Origin: Poritiphilus flavus
GTDB taxonomy: Bacteria; Bacteroidota; Bacteroidia; Flavobacteriales; Flavobacteriaceae
Assembly: GCF_009901585.1 (NCBI RefSeq)
Contig: NZ_WXYO01000005.1
Span: forward strand, 372,001-436,000
DNA length: 64,000 nucleotides
Direction of reading: 5' to 3'
Made by a program: the position numbers and the translations under genes. Below are positions 9,071 through 18,139 of this stretch, piece by piece (within the stretch, counting starts at the first letter, position 1; the number at the start of each line of letters is the position of its first letter). The notes under the pieces were generated by a model. That model did not search any database. It was not told the DNA's origin and saw only the letters and a list, made by a program, of their open reading frames with translations.

Positions 9071-9796
9071 ATGCAAGTAAAGAAAAATCCAAAAGCAGAC
9101 CTCAACAGGGATAGCGGGCTATTTTTCGTAATTGGACTTACGATAGTACTTTTTTTGACATGGAGGGCGTTGGAATACAAATCCTATCCTAAAGATGAAG
9201 TACTTTTAGAAATGGCTGAAGCTGTTGAAGATCTCAGCGAAGACGTTCCTAAAACGGAAATCATTCAGACGGCACCACCACCACCTCCTCCGGCTGCTCC
9301 GGAATTAATTGAAGTGGTGGAAGACACAGAGGAAATCGAAGAAACCATAATCGAAAGCACGGAGACCAGCCAGGATGCGGTTATTGAAGATGCCGTGGTC
9401 TCGGTGGATGATGTGGAGGTAGGTGAAGAAGAGGAAGAAATAATTGTTCCATTCGCCGTAATTGAAAACGTGCCTGTTTTTCCGGGCTGCGAAAGCGCAA
9501 TGAACAATGCGGAAAGAAAGGCTTGTTTCCAGAGGATGATCCAGGAACATATCCGAAAAGAGTTCAAGTATCCGCCAGTAGCCCTGGAATTGGGTATTAC
9601 CGGTAAGGTCTTTGTTCAATTTCACATTGACAATAAAGGTATGGTTGTCGGTATCAGAACCCGAGGCCCGGATAAGGCTTTGGAGAAAGAAGCGCACCGT
9701 ATAGTGGCTTCCCTTCCGCAAATGACCCCGGGAATGCAAAGAGGTAGGGCGGTAAAGGTACCTTACAGCATACCGGTTACCTTTAAGATCCAGTAA
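9071..9796 (+). CDS. TonB family energy transducer
   Basis: Couples the inner-membrane proton motive force (through ExbB/ExbD, not in this window) to outer-membrane receptors such as SusC proteins. The 241 residues have one N-terminal membrane helix (about 18-36), a short proline run (APPPPPPAAP) and an acidic periplasmic linker rich in Glu and Ile. The C-terminal TonB domain (about 150-241) is preceded by VFPGCE, a motif shared by many Bacteroidota TonB proteins. It ends with YSIPVTFKIQ, the usual closing strand. It lies 59 bases after the oxidoreductase, possibly as a separate unit, and converges with the metallophosphoesterase with only seven bases between stops. Confidence 0.9.
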   Translation: MQVKKNPKADLNRDSGLFFVIGLTIVLFLTWRALEYKSYPKDEVLLEMAEAVEDLSEDVPKTEIIQTAPPPPPPAAPELIEVVEDTEEIEETIIESTETSQDAVIEDAVVSVDDVEVGEEEEEIIVPFAVIENVPVFPGCESAMNNAERKACFQRMIQEHIRKEFKYPPVALELGITGKVFVQFHIDNKGMVVGIRTRGPDKALEKEAHRIVASLPQMTPGMQRGRAVKVPYSIPVTFKIQ

Positions 9797-9803
9797 AAAC
9801 GGG

Positions 9804-10703
9804 CTAGTCTTCGTCTATGTAGTCAATGATCTTCTGAGGACCTTCGAGTAAGAGGCGGACGATTTGCAGCGTGCCGTCGTCCTTGGTAGCGATTTGCCAT
9901 TTGATCAGCGCAATAGTTCCATTCTTGATCTCAATTCCCGTAATGCTTCTGGGATGAACACAGCTTCCATCGTTGAAGAAAGGGATCTCACCGGGTTCCG
10001 GGAATCGTGGCCTGTGAGTATGTCCTGCCACCGTTAGGAGTAGATCGTTTTTCAAGATCCATTTTTTGATGCGTTTTTCTACCTTGATCAGTTCTTTGTA
10101 GTTCTTTGCAGGGCTTGTGGGATCGGCAATTCCCCAAACCTGCAGAGGTTTCCAAAGAACACGGACCAGAAAGCGGTTGATCCTCCAGCCGTGGTAGTTC
10201 ATAAAATCAGCCTGATGCCCATGGGTCAGGAAAATTTCCTGGCCGCTGTCACTGTGTTTCAGTACCAGGGCCTCATGATAGACCAGATCCTTGAGTAATT
10301 CTTTTTCCTTGGCGTCTTTGGGATCGAAAAAAGAGTAGAGGTGCTTCTTTACGTAATCAGGATTGCGGTAGACCATATCGTGATTCCCGTAGATCATGTG
10401 CAAGCGATCTTCCTCATGGAATTGCCTCATGAGTTCAAAAACGTTTTTATGGGCGAGGAATATGGGCTCAAAACTCAGGTTTTCCCATAATTCGTCCCCG
10501 TCGCCCAGCTCACAATACTGGAAGCCCTCATTGTAATAGTGCTTCAATGCGTGAAAATAGATGTTGCGGTTGTTCGCGAAATCGTCGGCGAAACTGTTGT
10601 CTCCACGATGGCAGTCACTAAAAAGAATGAACCTGGACGAATCGTCAAAAGGGATCTTTTTAGCGTTCCTATAAGCCTTGTCCAGGCGAGTGTATGAAGA
10701 CAT
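9804..10703 (-). CDS. Calcineurin-like metallophosphoesterase
   Basis: Two-metal phosphoesterase of the calcineurin superfamily, probably cytosolic because there is no signal peptide. The five metal/phosphate motifs are visible in order: FSDCHRGDN (near 28), GDGDELWE, YGNHD, LTHGHQAD and AGHTHRPRF (His-x-His). The DxH-GD-GNHD-GHxH arrangement and the 299-residue length resemble LpxH-like UDP-diacylglucosamine hydrolases, but the family is broad and I would not name a substrate. It is divergent from the GAF gene across 115 bases. Confidence 0.85.
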   Translation of the reverse strand: MSSYTRLDKAYRNAKKIPFDDSSRFILFSDCHRGDNSFADDFANNRNIYFHALKHYYNEGFQYCELGDGDELWENLSFEPIFLAHKNVFELMRQFHEEDRLHMIYGNHDMVYRNPDYVKKHLYSFFDPKDAKEKELLKDLVYHEALVLKHSDSGQEIFLTHGHQADFMNYHGWRINRFLVRVLWKPLQVWGIADPTSPAKNYKELIKVEKRIKKWILKNDLLLTVAGHTHRPRFPEPGEIPFFNDGSCVHPRSITGIEIKNGTIALIKWQIATKDDGTLQIVRLLLEGPQKIIDYIDED

Positions 10704-10818
10704 GGATCAAATTTGTATAAATATCCAAAAAAAGCGCCGAACATCGTAAACATTACTTTAACAAATAAATACGGCTTATTTTGTAATTTTATGCTCTGAA
10801 CAACGACCTAGAAACACA

Positions 10819-13188
10819 ATGGCAGCCAAAGAAAAAGAAATGCCTCTCAAACATCTCATTAGTTTTGACAAGCTACTGAGAAGTTATGATGAGATGGCCA
10901 AAAGCAAGGATGCCCTGCTTGCTTCCAAAGCAAAACACGTTTTGGAGGTACAGGCTCCCTATCCGGAACTCAGAGAAGGGTTTTCGGATGTTTCCCTTTT
11001 GGATAAACACAAGGATGTAATCAGTACCATACTTCAGGACTCTTTTGCTGAAGTGCTAAGCGAGAACGAGATAAAGGCGGCTTCCCTGCCTTATTACGAT
11101 ATCGTTTTTAACTCTTCAAGACGCTTTCAGAAAATTATCAAGAATGCCGGCCCTGATTTTAAGCCCTTTATCCGAAACCGTGATGAAGGAATAGATTATA
11201 TCATGGCTTGTACTGTGATACTGAACTTCTACTACGGTTATAAACTGGATTTCAGCAGACCATACTTCTACGATATTCCTGATGCCAACGGCGTGATGCA
11301 TCACTACCGCATTTTGTACAATGCGGATTTTATGGAATTGTTCCCTACGGACAAGGCCAAGGAACTTACTCAGGACGATGTGGATGAACTCCTGGAAAAC
11401 CCGGATGACCTCAAGTTGTGGAAGGAGAAGATCCCACCGGAAAGTTTTGTTTCCAAGGGTTTTGTGATATCCAATATGTTCGATGTTACGGCGGAACAAG
11501 CTATCTCCGAGATCAAAACGGAGTTGATCGCTAATGACAAGCGAGGCAGTGATGATTTTATGCAGGACCTGCAGGAGACTTTCAGATCTTTCTTCAGGTT
11601 AAAAGACTTGCGAGTTGGCTTCGTGACCTATAATTCCAAAAGTGATCAGTTCGAGCGGGTGTACGGAAAGGGAATGGAGAGTTTTATACTGAATGATAAG
11701 GACACCATACACTGCGATGCGGCCCTTTGCGAAGGTTCGTACCGAAAAATATTGAAAGACAACGACTATTTCGCGATCAGCGATGTGGACAAATACTTTG
11801 AGATCTCAGGAGGCAGTGAACCCTATAAAGGCTTGCATGCCCAGGGTATTAAGAGCGCCATCTTTGCTCCTATTGCCGCGGAAGATGAACTTCTGGGTGT
11901 TTTGGAAGTTGTGTCTACCAAAAAAGGACAACTCAACGGGGTCAATGCCACCAAGCTGGACGACGTAATGCCTTACATCGTCTCGGCGGTGATCCGATCG
12001 AAAATTGAAGAAGAGAACCTCATAGACGCCATCATTCAGCATGAATGTACCTCTGTGCATTCCTCAGTATACTGGAAGTTCCAGGAAGAGGCGAAACGGT
12101 TCATCGTGGATGACCTGGAAGGCAGGCAGGCTTCTTTCCGCGAGATCGTATTCAAGGACGTTTATCCGCTTTACGGGCAGGTGGATATCAAGGATTCTTC
12201 ACAGGCACGGAATACGGCCATACAAAGGGATCTGATGATACAGCTCTCAAGCATCAAGGATGTGCTGGACCTCGCTTTTGTAAAAGAAAAGCTGCCTATT
12301 TATGAAGAGTTGATCTTCAGGGCTGATAATTACATTGAAAGCATAAAAGAAACCCTTTATTCCAATAGCGAACAGACCATTTTTGACTTTGTTCAGACTG
12401 AGGTAAATCCGGTATTAGACCACCTCAAAAAGCTGCATCCGGACCTGGAGAAGGCTGTAAAGGAATACGAGGATACCATAGACAGCACCACCCAGTCCTA
12501 TTACGATCACAGAAGGAATTATGACGAGAGCGTAATGGAAATCAACCGCGCACTGGTAGGGGTTATTGATCAGAAACAGGTGGAGGCACAGGAAATGTAT
12601 CCGCATTATTTTGAGCGATTCAAAACAGACGGTGTAGAACACAATATGTACATAGGAGATTCCATTTCCGGAGAAAGGGAGTACGATCCCCTCTATCTGA
12701 GCAACCTGCGCTTATGGCAGCTACAGGTGATGTGCGAAATGGAGAACAAGTACTATAACCTCAAGCCGCAGCTTCCTGTACAATTGGATGTGGCCTCACT
12801 TGCACTGGTTTACAGTACCTCCCTATCCATTCGTTTCCGTATGGATGAGAAGCAGTTCGATGTGGACGGCACTTACAACGCCAGGTATGAGATCATCAAA
12901 AAACGTATAGACAAGTCCTACATCAAGGGAACTGATGAAAGACTTACCCAAAAAGGCAAGCTTTCTATTGTTTACTCCCAGAAGAAAGACGAACTGGAGT
13001 ACCTGAGGTATATTTCCTTCCTGAAATCCAAAGGATATTTCACGAATAACGTGGAAATCGTAGAGTTGGAAGGCTTACAGGGAGTTTCCGGACTGAAAGC
13101 CATTCGGGCAGAAATACTGTATAAAAAAGGCAAAGAATCTGAAAAGACCTATACGTACCAGGATCTTATGGAGGAGTTGAAAGTCTGA
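10819..13188 (+). CDS. Large GAF-domain protein of unknown function
   Basis: A 789-residue cytosolic protein with one recognisable domain, a GAF-like sensor at about residues 245-400 (a segment around LRVGFVTYNSKSDQFERVYG through KSAIFAPIAAEDELLGVLEVV). The first 240 residues are mostly helical, and 400-789 are largely helical or coiled with no output domain that I recognise: no histidine kinase, GGDEF, HTH or phosphatase motifs. Length and layout suggest a conserved Bacteroidota protein rather than a fragment, since both ends are clean. GAF domains bind small molecules or mediate dimers; the ligand and partner are unknown. It converges with the HD-Pycsar-type gene, with 18 bases between them. 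GAF call moderately sure; function unassigned. Confidence 0.75.
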   Translation: MAAKEKEMPLKHLISFDKLLRSYDEMAKSKDALLASKAKHVLEVQAPYPELREGFSDVSLLDKHKDVISTILQDSFAEVLSENEIKAASLPYYDIVFNSSRRFQKIIKNAGPDFKPFIRNRDEGIDYIMACTVILNFYYGYKLDFSRPYFYDIPDANGVMHHYRILYNADFMELFPTDKAKELTQDDVDELLENPDDLKLWKEKIPPESFVSKGFVISNMFDVTAEQAISEIKTELIANDKRGSDDFMQDLQETFRSFFRLKDLRVGFVTYNSKSDQFERVYGKGMESFILNDKDTIHCDAALCEGSYRKILKDNDYFAISDVDKYFEISGGSEPYKGLHAQGIKSAIFAPIAAEDELLGVLEVVSTKKGQLNGVNATKLDDVMPYIVSAVIRSKIEEENLIDAIIQHECTSVHSSVYWKFQEEAKRFIVDDLEGRQASFREIVFKDVYPLYGQVDIKDSSQARNTAIQRDLMIQLSSIKDVLDLAFVKEKLPIYEELIFRADNYIESIKETLYSNSEQTIFDFVQTEVNPVLDHLKKLHPDLEKAVKEYEDTIDSTTQSYYDHRRNYDESVMEINRALVGVIDQKQVEAQEMYPHYFERFKTDGVEHNMYIGDSISGEREYDPLYLSNLRLWQLQVMCEMENKYYNLKPQLPVQLDVASLALVYSTSLSIRFRMDEKQFDVDGTYNARYEIIKKRIDKSYIKGTDERLTQKGKLSIVYSQKKDELEYLRYISFLKSKGYFTNNVEIVELEGLQGVSGLKAIRAEILYKKGKESEKTYTYQDLMEELKV

Positions 13189-13206
13189 TCTTATAAGACT
13201 CGATCT

Positions 13207-14406
13207 CTAACCCCCTAGCAGCTCTCTTTCCGGGCCAAAGTATCTGAACGCGATGGCGAAGGCCACTACGGATACGATAATCCCTATGATAAAGATGGTA
13301 TAGGTATACCTGAGGATCTTGTACTTACGGTTGAGCACCAGTCCCAGGAAATAGAGGTCTTTGGTCAGGGAAGAATATATGTAATCCTTGTCTTTGACCA
13401 GCTCGGTGATCGCCCACTCGTATTCGTCTAGCTTCATCTTGTGAAAATTCCCAAAAAAAAGCAGATTCACCTTTTTGTTCATTACGTCTTCCTTGGTAAA
13501 CTTCCCGCTTGTGACGTTTGGCCTGGTTGCCAGCACAGCCAGTATCATGGAAACCACACTGAAAAAGATAAAGATGGCCGTAGGATAAATGAGGTATTGG
13601 TTAGACGGATTATCCAGTTTCGGGATCAGGTTGGAGATAGCAATGGATAAGATAATCGCGTTGACCGAAAGTAATATGTTGGCCTTGGTATCCGCTATGT
13701 CACTAAGGGTCAGATGATTTTTGAGGGTAACCCTGAAAAGCGTTTGTATCCCCCTATCCGGGCTTTCACTTTTGTACTTTGCTTTTAGCGCCTCTTTTTT
13801 GGCGATCTCTTTTTCAGTCTTTTTGTCCTTTAAAAGCTGTTTGAGGTTTTTTTCTTTTCCCGGGCCCCATTGTTCCTGGGCATAGGGGGTGTAAAAACGA
13901 TGCTCTTTCTCAAACATCTCTATATTGGCATTCCGCCAGGCTTTTTCGCCATAGGTCTTTATGTCGAGAAGTTTCAGTTCCTCCCGAAGGTAAGCTGAGG
14001 TCTCGTGGTATGTGCTTTTACCAAGATGCGAGGCGTCTGCATCCCTGATAATTTCTTCGGCCAGGTTCTGAGGCTCATAAAATCTCTTGGTAGCCATGAT
14101 CAAGTTGCAGATATCTTCCTGGGCCTCTTTCTCATATTGCTGCTCCTCGAGAAATTCCCTGGCAATTTCGCAGCTTTTCTCTTCGTGATTGGCCGAACCT
14201 CTAGTATATCCCGTATCGTGGAGCCATGTCGCCAAAAGTAAGATCTCCTGTTCTTTACTACCCAAATTGTTAGAGTTCAACAATTCTTTAGTACTTTTAA
14301 CTACACGCTGGGTATGTCGTAAATTGTGATACAGGTATTTGGGATCCAGTTGATTGGAAAGAAGATCGGTGACAAATTCCTCGGTTTTTTCTAGAATCTC
14401 TGACAT
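13207..14406 (-). CDS. HD phosphohydrolase fused to Pycsar-type transmembrane effector domain
   Basis: A 399-residue two-domain membrane protein. Residues 1-200 form an HD-superfamily metal phosphohydrolase with all expected ligands visible: YHNLRHTQ (His27/His31), LHDTGY (His63-Asp64) and DADASH further on. A lysine-rich linker leads to the C-terminal domain (about 220-399) that resembles the Pycsar effector family (DUF5706): a conserved R-x-x-L-x-N-H-L-T-L-S-D-I-A-D-x-K-A entry helix, then three membrane spans around ANILLSVNAIILSIAISNL, YPTAIFIFFSVVSMILAVL and YTIFIIGIIVSVVAFAIAF. I start at the ATG at 14406, not the TTG two codons upstream. In Pycsar defence the effector is paired with a pyrimidine cyclase; none is visible here. 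A housekeeping nucleotide-signalling role is equally possible. Confidence 0.85.
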   Translation of the reverse strand: MSEILEKTEEFVTDLLSNQLDPKYLYHNLRHTQRVVKSTKELLNSNNLGSKEQEILLLATWLHDTGYTRGSANHEEKSCEIAREFLEEQQYEKEAQEDICNLIMATKRFYEPQNLAEEIIRDADASHLGKSTYHETSAYLREELKLLDIKTYGEKAWRNANIEMFEKEHRFYTPYAQEQWGPGKEKNLKQLLKDKKTEKEIAKKEALKAKYKSESPDRGIQTLFRVTLKNHLTLSDIADTKANILLSVNAIILSIAISNLIPKLDNPSNQYLIYPTAIFIFFSVVSMILAVLATRPNVTSGKFTKEDVMNKKVNLLFFGNFHKMKLDEYEWAITELVKDKDYIYSSLTKDLYFLGLVLNRKYKILRYTYTIFIIGIIVSVVAFAIAFRYFGPERELLGG

Positions 14407-14452
14407 ATACAAAGCTTATAAATCCCCAAAATACAAAATTTTGACATTGAAT

Positions 14453-17400
14453 ATGCTAAAACATTACAAGCTGGCTTTAGCGCTACTACTTGTTACCGGG
14501 TGCGCTACTTATAAAGCAAAATACCGGGACATCAACCAGGCCACGGATGTGGAATCAACCAAGGAAATCTTGCATACTTTTTACCTTATCGGAGATGCCG
14601 GACTGTCTCCGGAGGGTGGGATGAATCCAGCCCTGAAAAGTTTCAAAGACCGACTGGAAAAATCATCTGATCAAAGTACTACCATATTTCTCGGAGACAA
14701 TATCTATCCTGCCGGATTTGCAGACCCAAAAGACAATCCGGAAGGCTATCGTCTGGCCAAGAACCATTTGGATGCGCAAATAAAAACAGTAGAGAATTAC
14801 AAGGGTAAGATAATGTTCATTCCAGGGAATCACGACTGGTATAGCAAAGGCCTTGTAGGACTGGAAAGACAGCAAGAGTATCTTGAAAAGCAGTTGAATA
14901 GCAAGAAGGTTTTCTTTCCTGAAGACGGCTGCCCGATGAAGAAAGTAGAGATCAACGATAATATTGTGATCATTGCCATAGATACGGAATGGTATCTGAC
15001 CAACTGGGACAGGCATCCTACCATGAATGACGAATGCGAGATCAGGGACCGCGAAAAGTTCTTTGAAGAACTGGAAGGGGAGATAAAAAAGAATGCGGAC
15101 AAGACAACCCTGATCGCCATGCATCATCCCTTGTTTACTTATGGCCCTCATGGCGGTCAATTTTCCTTTAAAAGGCAAGTGATCCCGATTCTGGGAAGCT
15201 TTGTCAATGTGCTACGCAGAACTACCGGGGCTTCTACCACGGACCTGAGTAATAGTCGTTACAATGAGTTGAAAAAACGCATTGTTACCCTGGCCCAATA
15301 TTCCGAAAAAGTAGTTTTTGTGTCCGGACATGAACACAGCCTACAGTATATAGTAGAAGAAAATACCCCTCAGATCGTCAGTGGTTCCGGGGCCAAAAAA
15401 GGAGCAACCAACCTTCTGAATGGCAGCAAGTTCTCAACGGGTAAAATGGGATATGCGACCCTGGAGGTTTATGCGGACGGATCTTCGAGGGTACGGTATT
15501 TTGGGGTTGAAGAAGACCGGGAGGAATTTCTCTTTACTACGGAGGTCCTACCACCAGACAAACAGCCGGTTGCAAGGTCTTATAAATCCTTTCCACCTGA
15601 AGTAAAAGCATCGGTATATACCAAGGAAGAAATCGTAAAGAGCAATTTCTTTAAGTCCATATGGGGTGAACGCTACCGCGACCTTTATGCAACAGAGGTC
15701 ACCGCGCCAACCGTAGATCTGGATACCCTATTCGGAGGTCTTAAGGTGGTAAGAAAGGGTGGTGGGCACCAATCTAAATCATTGAGAATGGTAAACCCGG
15801 AGGGAAAACAGTACGTCATGCGCGCTCTGCGGAAAAGCGCCGAGGCTTATTTGCAGGCTATGGCCTTTAAGGATCAGTACGTCATCGGGGAATTCGAAGA
15901 CACCTATACCGAAGAAATATTGCTTGATTTCTATACCGGGGCACATCCCTATGCGCCTTTTACCGTGGCTACACTGGCGGATGCTGTGGGGATCTATCAC
16001 ACCAACCCTAAACTGTATTATATACCTAAACAACAAGCGATTTCAGGCTATGAAGATGAGTTCGGAGACGCGCTTTATATGATAGAGGAGCGAACCACAG
16101 ATGGTCATGGTGATCAGGCGAGTTTTGGTTATGCCAATAAAATGGAAAGTACGGACGACCTCCTGGTCAAACTGCGCAAGGATGAAAAATTCTCGATTGA
16201 TAAACCGGCATATGTCAAAGCCCGGCTTTTTGATATCCTTCTGGGAGATTGGGACCGGCATACTGATCAATGGAGGTGGGCTGAATTTAAGGATGAGCAA
16301 AGCGGCGATGTGGTTTACCGCCCTATACCAAGGGATAGAGATCAGGTATTTTCTATCATGGGCGATGGCAAACTGATGAAACTGGCCACCGGCATTATCC
16401 CGTCACTTGGGATATTTGAAGGGTTTAACGAAGAAATAAGAAGTGTGAAGGGATTTACGTCTTCCCCAAAAACTTTTGCTTTGGATATGGCCCTGTTGCC
16501 AGAAACCGATCTTGAAATGTGGGAAGCGCAGGCGACCTATTTGCAGCAGAACCTGAATCCGCAGGTGATAGATGAGGCGCTTCAGGCATTTCCTAAAGAA
16601 GTACAGGACAAAGAGACCATGGCAAGGATAAAAAGGGTTTTACTTGCCAGAAAGGCCAACCTGGTTGAGACGGCCAGGGAGTATTACAGCATCATCAATA
16701 AGTTCTCCGTAGTGGTTGGTACTGATAAAGATGACCATTTTGAGATTACCGGATTGCCTGACGGAAAGACCAGTGTTAAGGCATACCGCATAAAAGGTGG
16801 TGAAAAAGCGGATCTGTTCTTTGATAAGACCTACGACCGGGAAATAACCAAAGAGATCTGGATCTACGGGCTGGACGATGATGACTATTTTGAAATAAAG
16901 GGAGTAAAGAATGGCATAAAAAGGATACGGGTTGTTGGAGGTCAGAACAACGACATTTACGATGTTACGGACAGCCGGGGGATCTATATCTACGACAATA
17001 AGGCCAAGAAGAATACCTTCAAGAATACTCAGGGCGCCAAAAAACGCTTGAGCAGGGATTACGAAACAAATACTTACCGGCCTATTTTAATCAAGAATAG
17101 CAACAACCAGTTTATCCCCACTATTGGAGGTAACCCGGACGACGGTTTAAATATCGGGTTTTCCAATACCTATACCTATAACGGTTTCAAACAGAATCCA
17201 TTTACAAGTCAGCATACTTTTACCGCAGGATTTTATTTTGCAACCAATGGTTTTGATCTGGCTTATAGTGGAGAGTTCGCCCAGGTGCTTGGAAAGGCCA
17301 ATCTGGAGCTCGCAGCTAAATTCACCAGCCCGAATTTCAGTATCAACTTTTTTGGTTTTGGAAATGATACGGAAAACTTCGATGACGACTTGGAATTCGA

Positions 17401-18139
17401 TTTTAACCGGGTCAAGATCCGGACGCTTAGGTTCAGCCCTGCACTTGTCTGGAGGGGAGACCTGGGCTCCAAGGTCAGTATTGGAGCTTCGTATGAGACC
17501 ATTGATGTGGAACAGACAGAAGGCAGGTTCATTGATGATTTCTATACACAGACCGGCCTTGACACAGAAAATAGCTTTGTTGGAGCCAACGCCGAATATA
17601 GCTATGCCAACAATGACAATAGCGGTTTTCCGACCATAGGAATGGCTACTTCTCTACAAATCGGATACAGGTCCAGTACAGAGAATAGCGGGCAGGCTTT
17701 TGGTTTTGTGATCCCGAGCTTCTCTTTGGACTATAAACTGATCCCAAGTGGCCGTTTGGTACTGGCATCCAAATGGCGGGCGCATTTTAATCTGGGAGAT
17801 GATTTTGAATTCTACCAGGCAGCGAGTATCGGTGGTTTTAACGGACTGCGAGGTTTCAGGAATCAGCGTTTTACGGGAAAAAATTCTTATTACCAGAATA
17901 CAGACCTCAGACTGAGCCTAAAAGAACTTAAAACCGGCATATTACCGGTTTCTATGGGTATTTATGGGGGATTTGACTACGGAAGGGTTTGGCTTGAAGA
18001 TGACGATTCCGATCAATGGCATACCTCTGTCGGCGGAGGATTCTTTTTGAACGCGGCTGATATAACATCCATGAGCCTTGCGCTCTTTAACAGTGATGAT
18101 GGCTTGCGTTTTACCTTCGGGATAGGTTTTGGTTTCTAA
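14453..18139 (+). CDS. Metallophosphoesterase lipoprotein with kinase-like middle region and Omp85-type barrel
   Basis: A 1228-residue lipoprotein (MLKHYKLALALLLVTGC, Cys at 17), started at the ATG at 14453. Residues 40-300 are a calcineurin-type phosphoesterase: GDAGL near 47, GDNIYPAGF near 81, GNHDWY near 124, MHHPLF near 223 and SGHEHS near 292. Residues about 420-640 hold a domain with a glycine-rich stretch (RKGGGHQSKSLRM), a lysine/arginine strand (QYVMRALRK), DWDRHTDQW near 598 and RDRDQVF near 627, reminiscent of the catalytic and metal loops of kinase-like folds. A repeat-like beta region follows (750-850), and residues 890-1228 look like a C-terminal beta-barrel of the Omp85/surface-antigen type ending in FTFGIGFGF. 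It would be an outer-membrane protein with a periplasmic enzyme. The kinase-like reading is inference. Confidence 0.82.
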   Translation: MLKHYKLALALLLVTGCATYKAKYRDINQATDVESTKEILHTFYLIGDAGLSPEGGMNPALKSFKDRLEKSSDQSTTIFLGDNIYPAGFADPKDNPEGYRLAKNHLDAQIKTVENYKGKIMFIPGNHDWYSKGLVGLERQQEYLEKQLNSKKVFFPEDGCPMKKVEINDNIVIIAIDTEWYLTNWDRHPTMNDECEIRDREKFFEELEGEIKKNADKTTLIAMHHPLFTYGPHGGQFSFKRQVIPILGSFVNVLRRTTGASTTDLSNSRYNELKKRIVTLAQYSEKVVFVSGHEHSLQYIVEENTPQIVSGSGAKKGATNLLNGSKFSTGKMGYATLEVYADGSSRVRYFGVEEDREEFLFTTEVLPPDKQPVARSYKSFPPEVKASVYTKEEIVKSNFFKSIWGERYRDLYATEVTAPTVDLDTLFGGLKVVRKGGGHQSKSLRMVNPEGKQYVMRALRKSAEAYLQAMAFKDQYVIGEFEDTYTEEILLDFYTGAHPYAPFTVATLADAVGIYHTNPKLYYIPKQQAISGYEDEFGDALYMIEERTTDGHGDQASFGYANKMESTDDLLVKLRKDEKFSIDKPAYVKARLFDILLGDWDRHTDQWRWAEFKDEQSGDVVYRPIPRDRDQVFSIMGDGKLMKLATGIIPSLGIFEGFNEEIRSVKGFTSSPKTFALDMALLPETDLEMWEAQATYLQQNLNPQVIDEALQAFPKEVQDKETMARIKRVLLARKANLVETAREYYSIINKFSVVVGTDKDDHFEITGLPDGKTSVKAYRIKGGEKADLFFDKTYDREITKEIWIYGLDDDDYFEIKGVKNGIKRIRVVGGQNNDIYDVTDSRGIYIYDNKAKKNTFKNTQGAKKRLSRDYETNTYRPILIKNSNNQFIPTIGGNPDDGLNIGFSNTYTYNGFKQNPFTSQHTFTAGFYFATNGFDLAYSGEFAQVLGKANLELAAKFTSPNFSINFFGFGNDTENFDDDLEFDFNRVKIRTLRFSPALVWRGDLGSKVSIGASYETIDVEQTEGRFIDDFYTQTGLDTENSFVGANAEYSYANNDNSGFPTIGMATSLQIGYRSSTENSGQAFGFVIPSFSLDYKLIPSGRLVLASKWRAHFNLGDDFEFYQAASIGGFNGLRGFRNQRFTGKNSYYQNTDLRLSLKELKTGILPVSMGIYGGFDYGRVWLEDDDSDQWHTSVGGGFFLNAADITSMSLALFNSDDGLRFTFGIGFGF

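Noticed and set aside
13207-14406. Calling this a complete Pycsar defence system
   Set aside because: No pyrimidine cyclase gene is present on either side, and neighbours are not defence genes; only an effector-like domain is supported.
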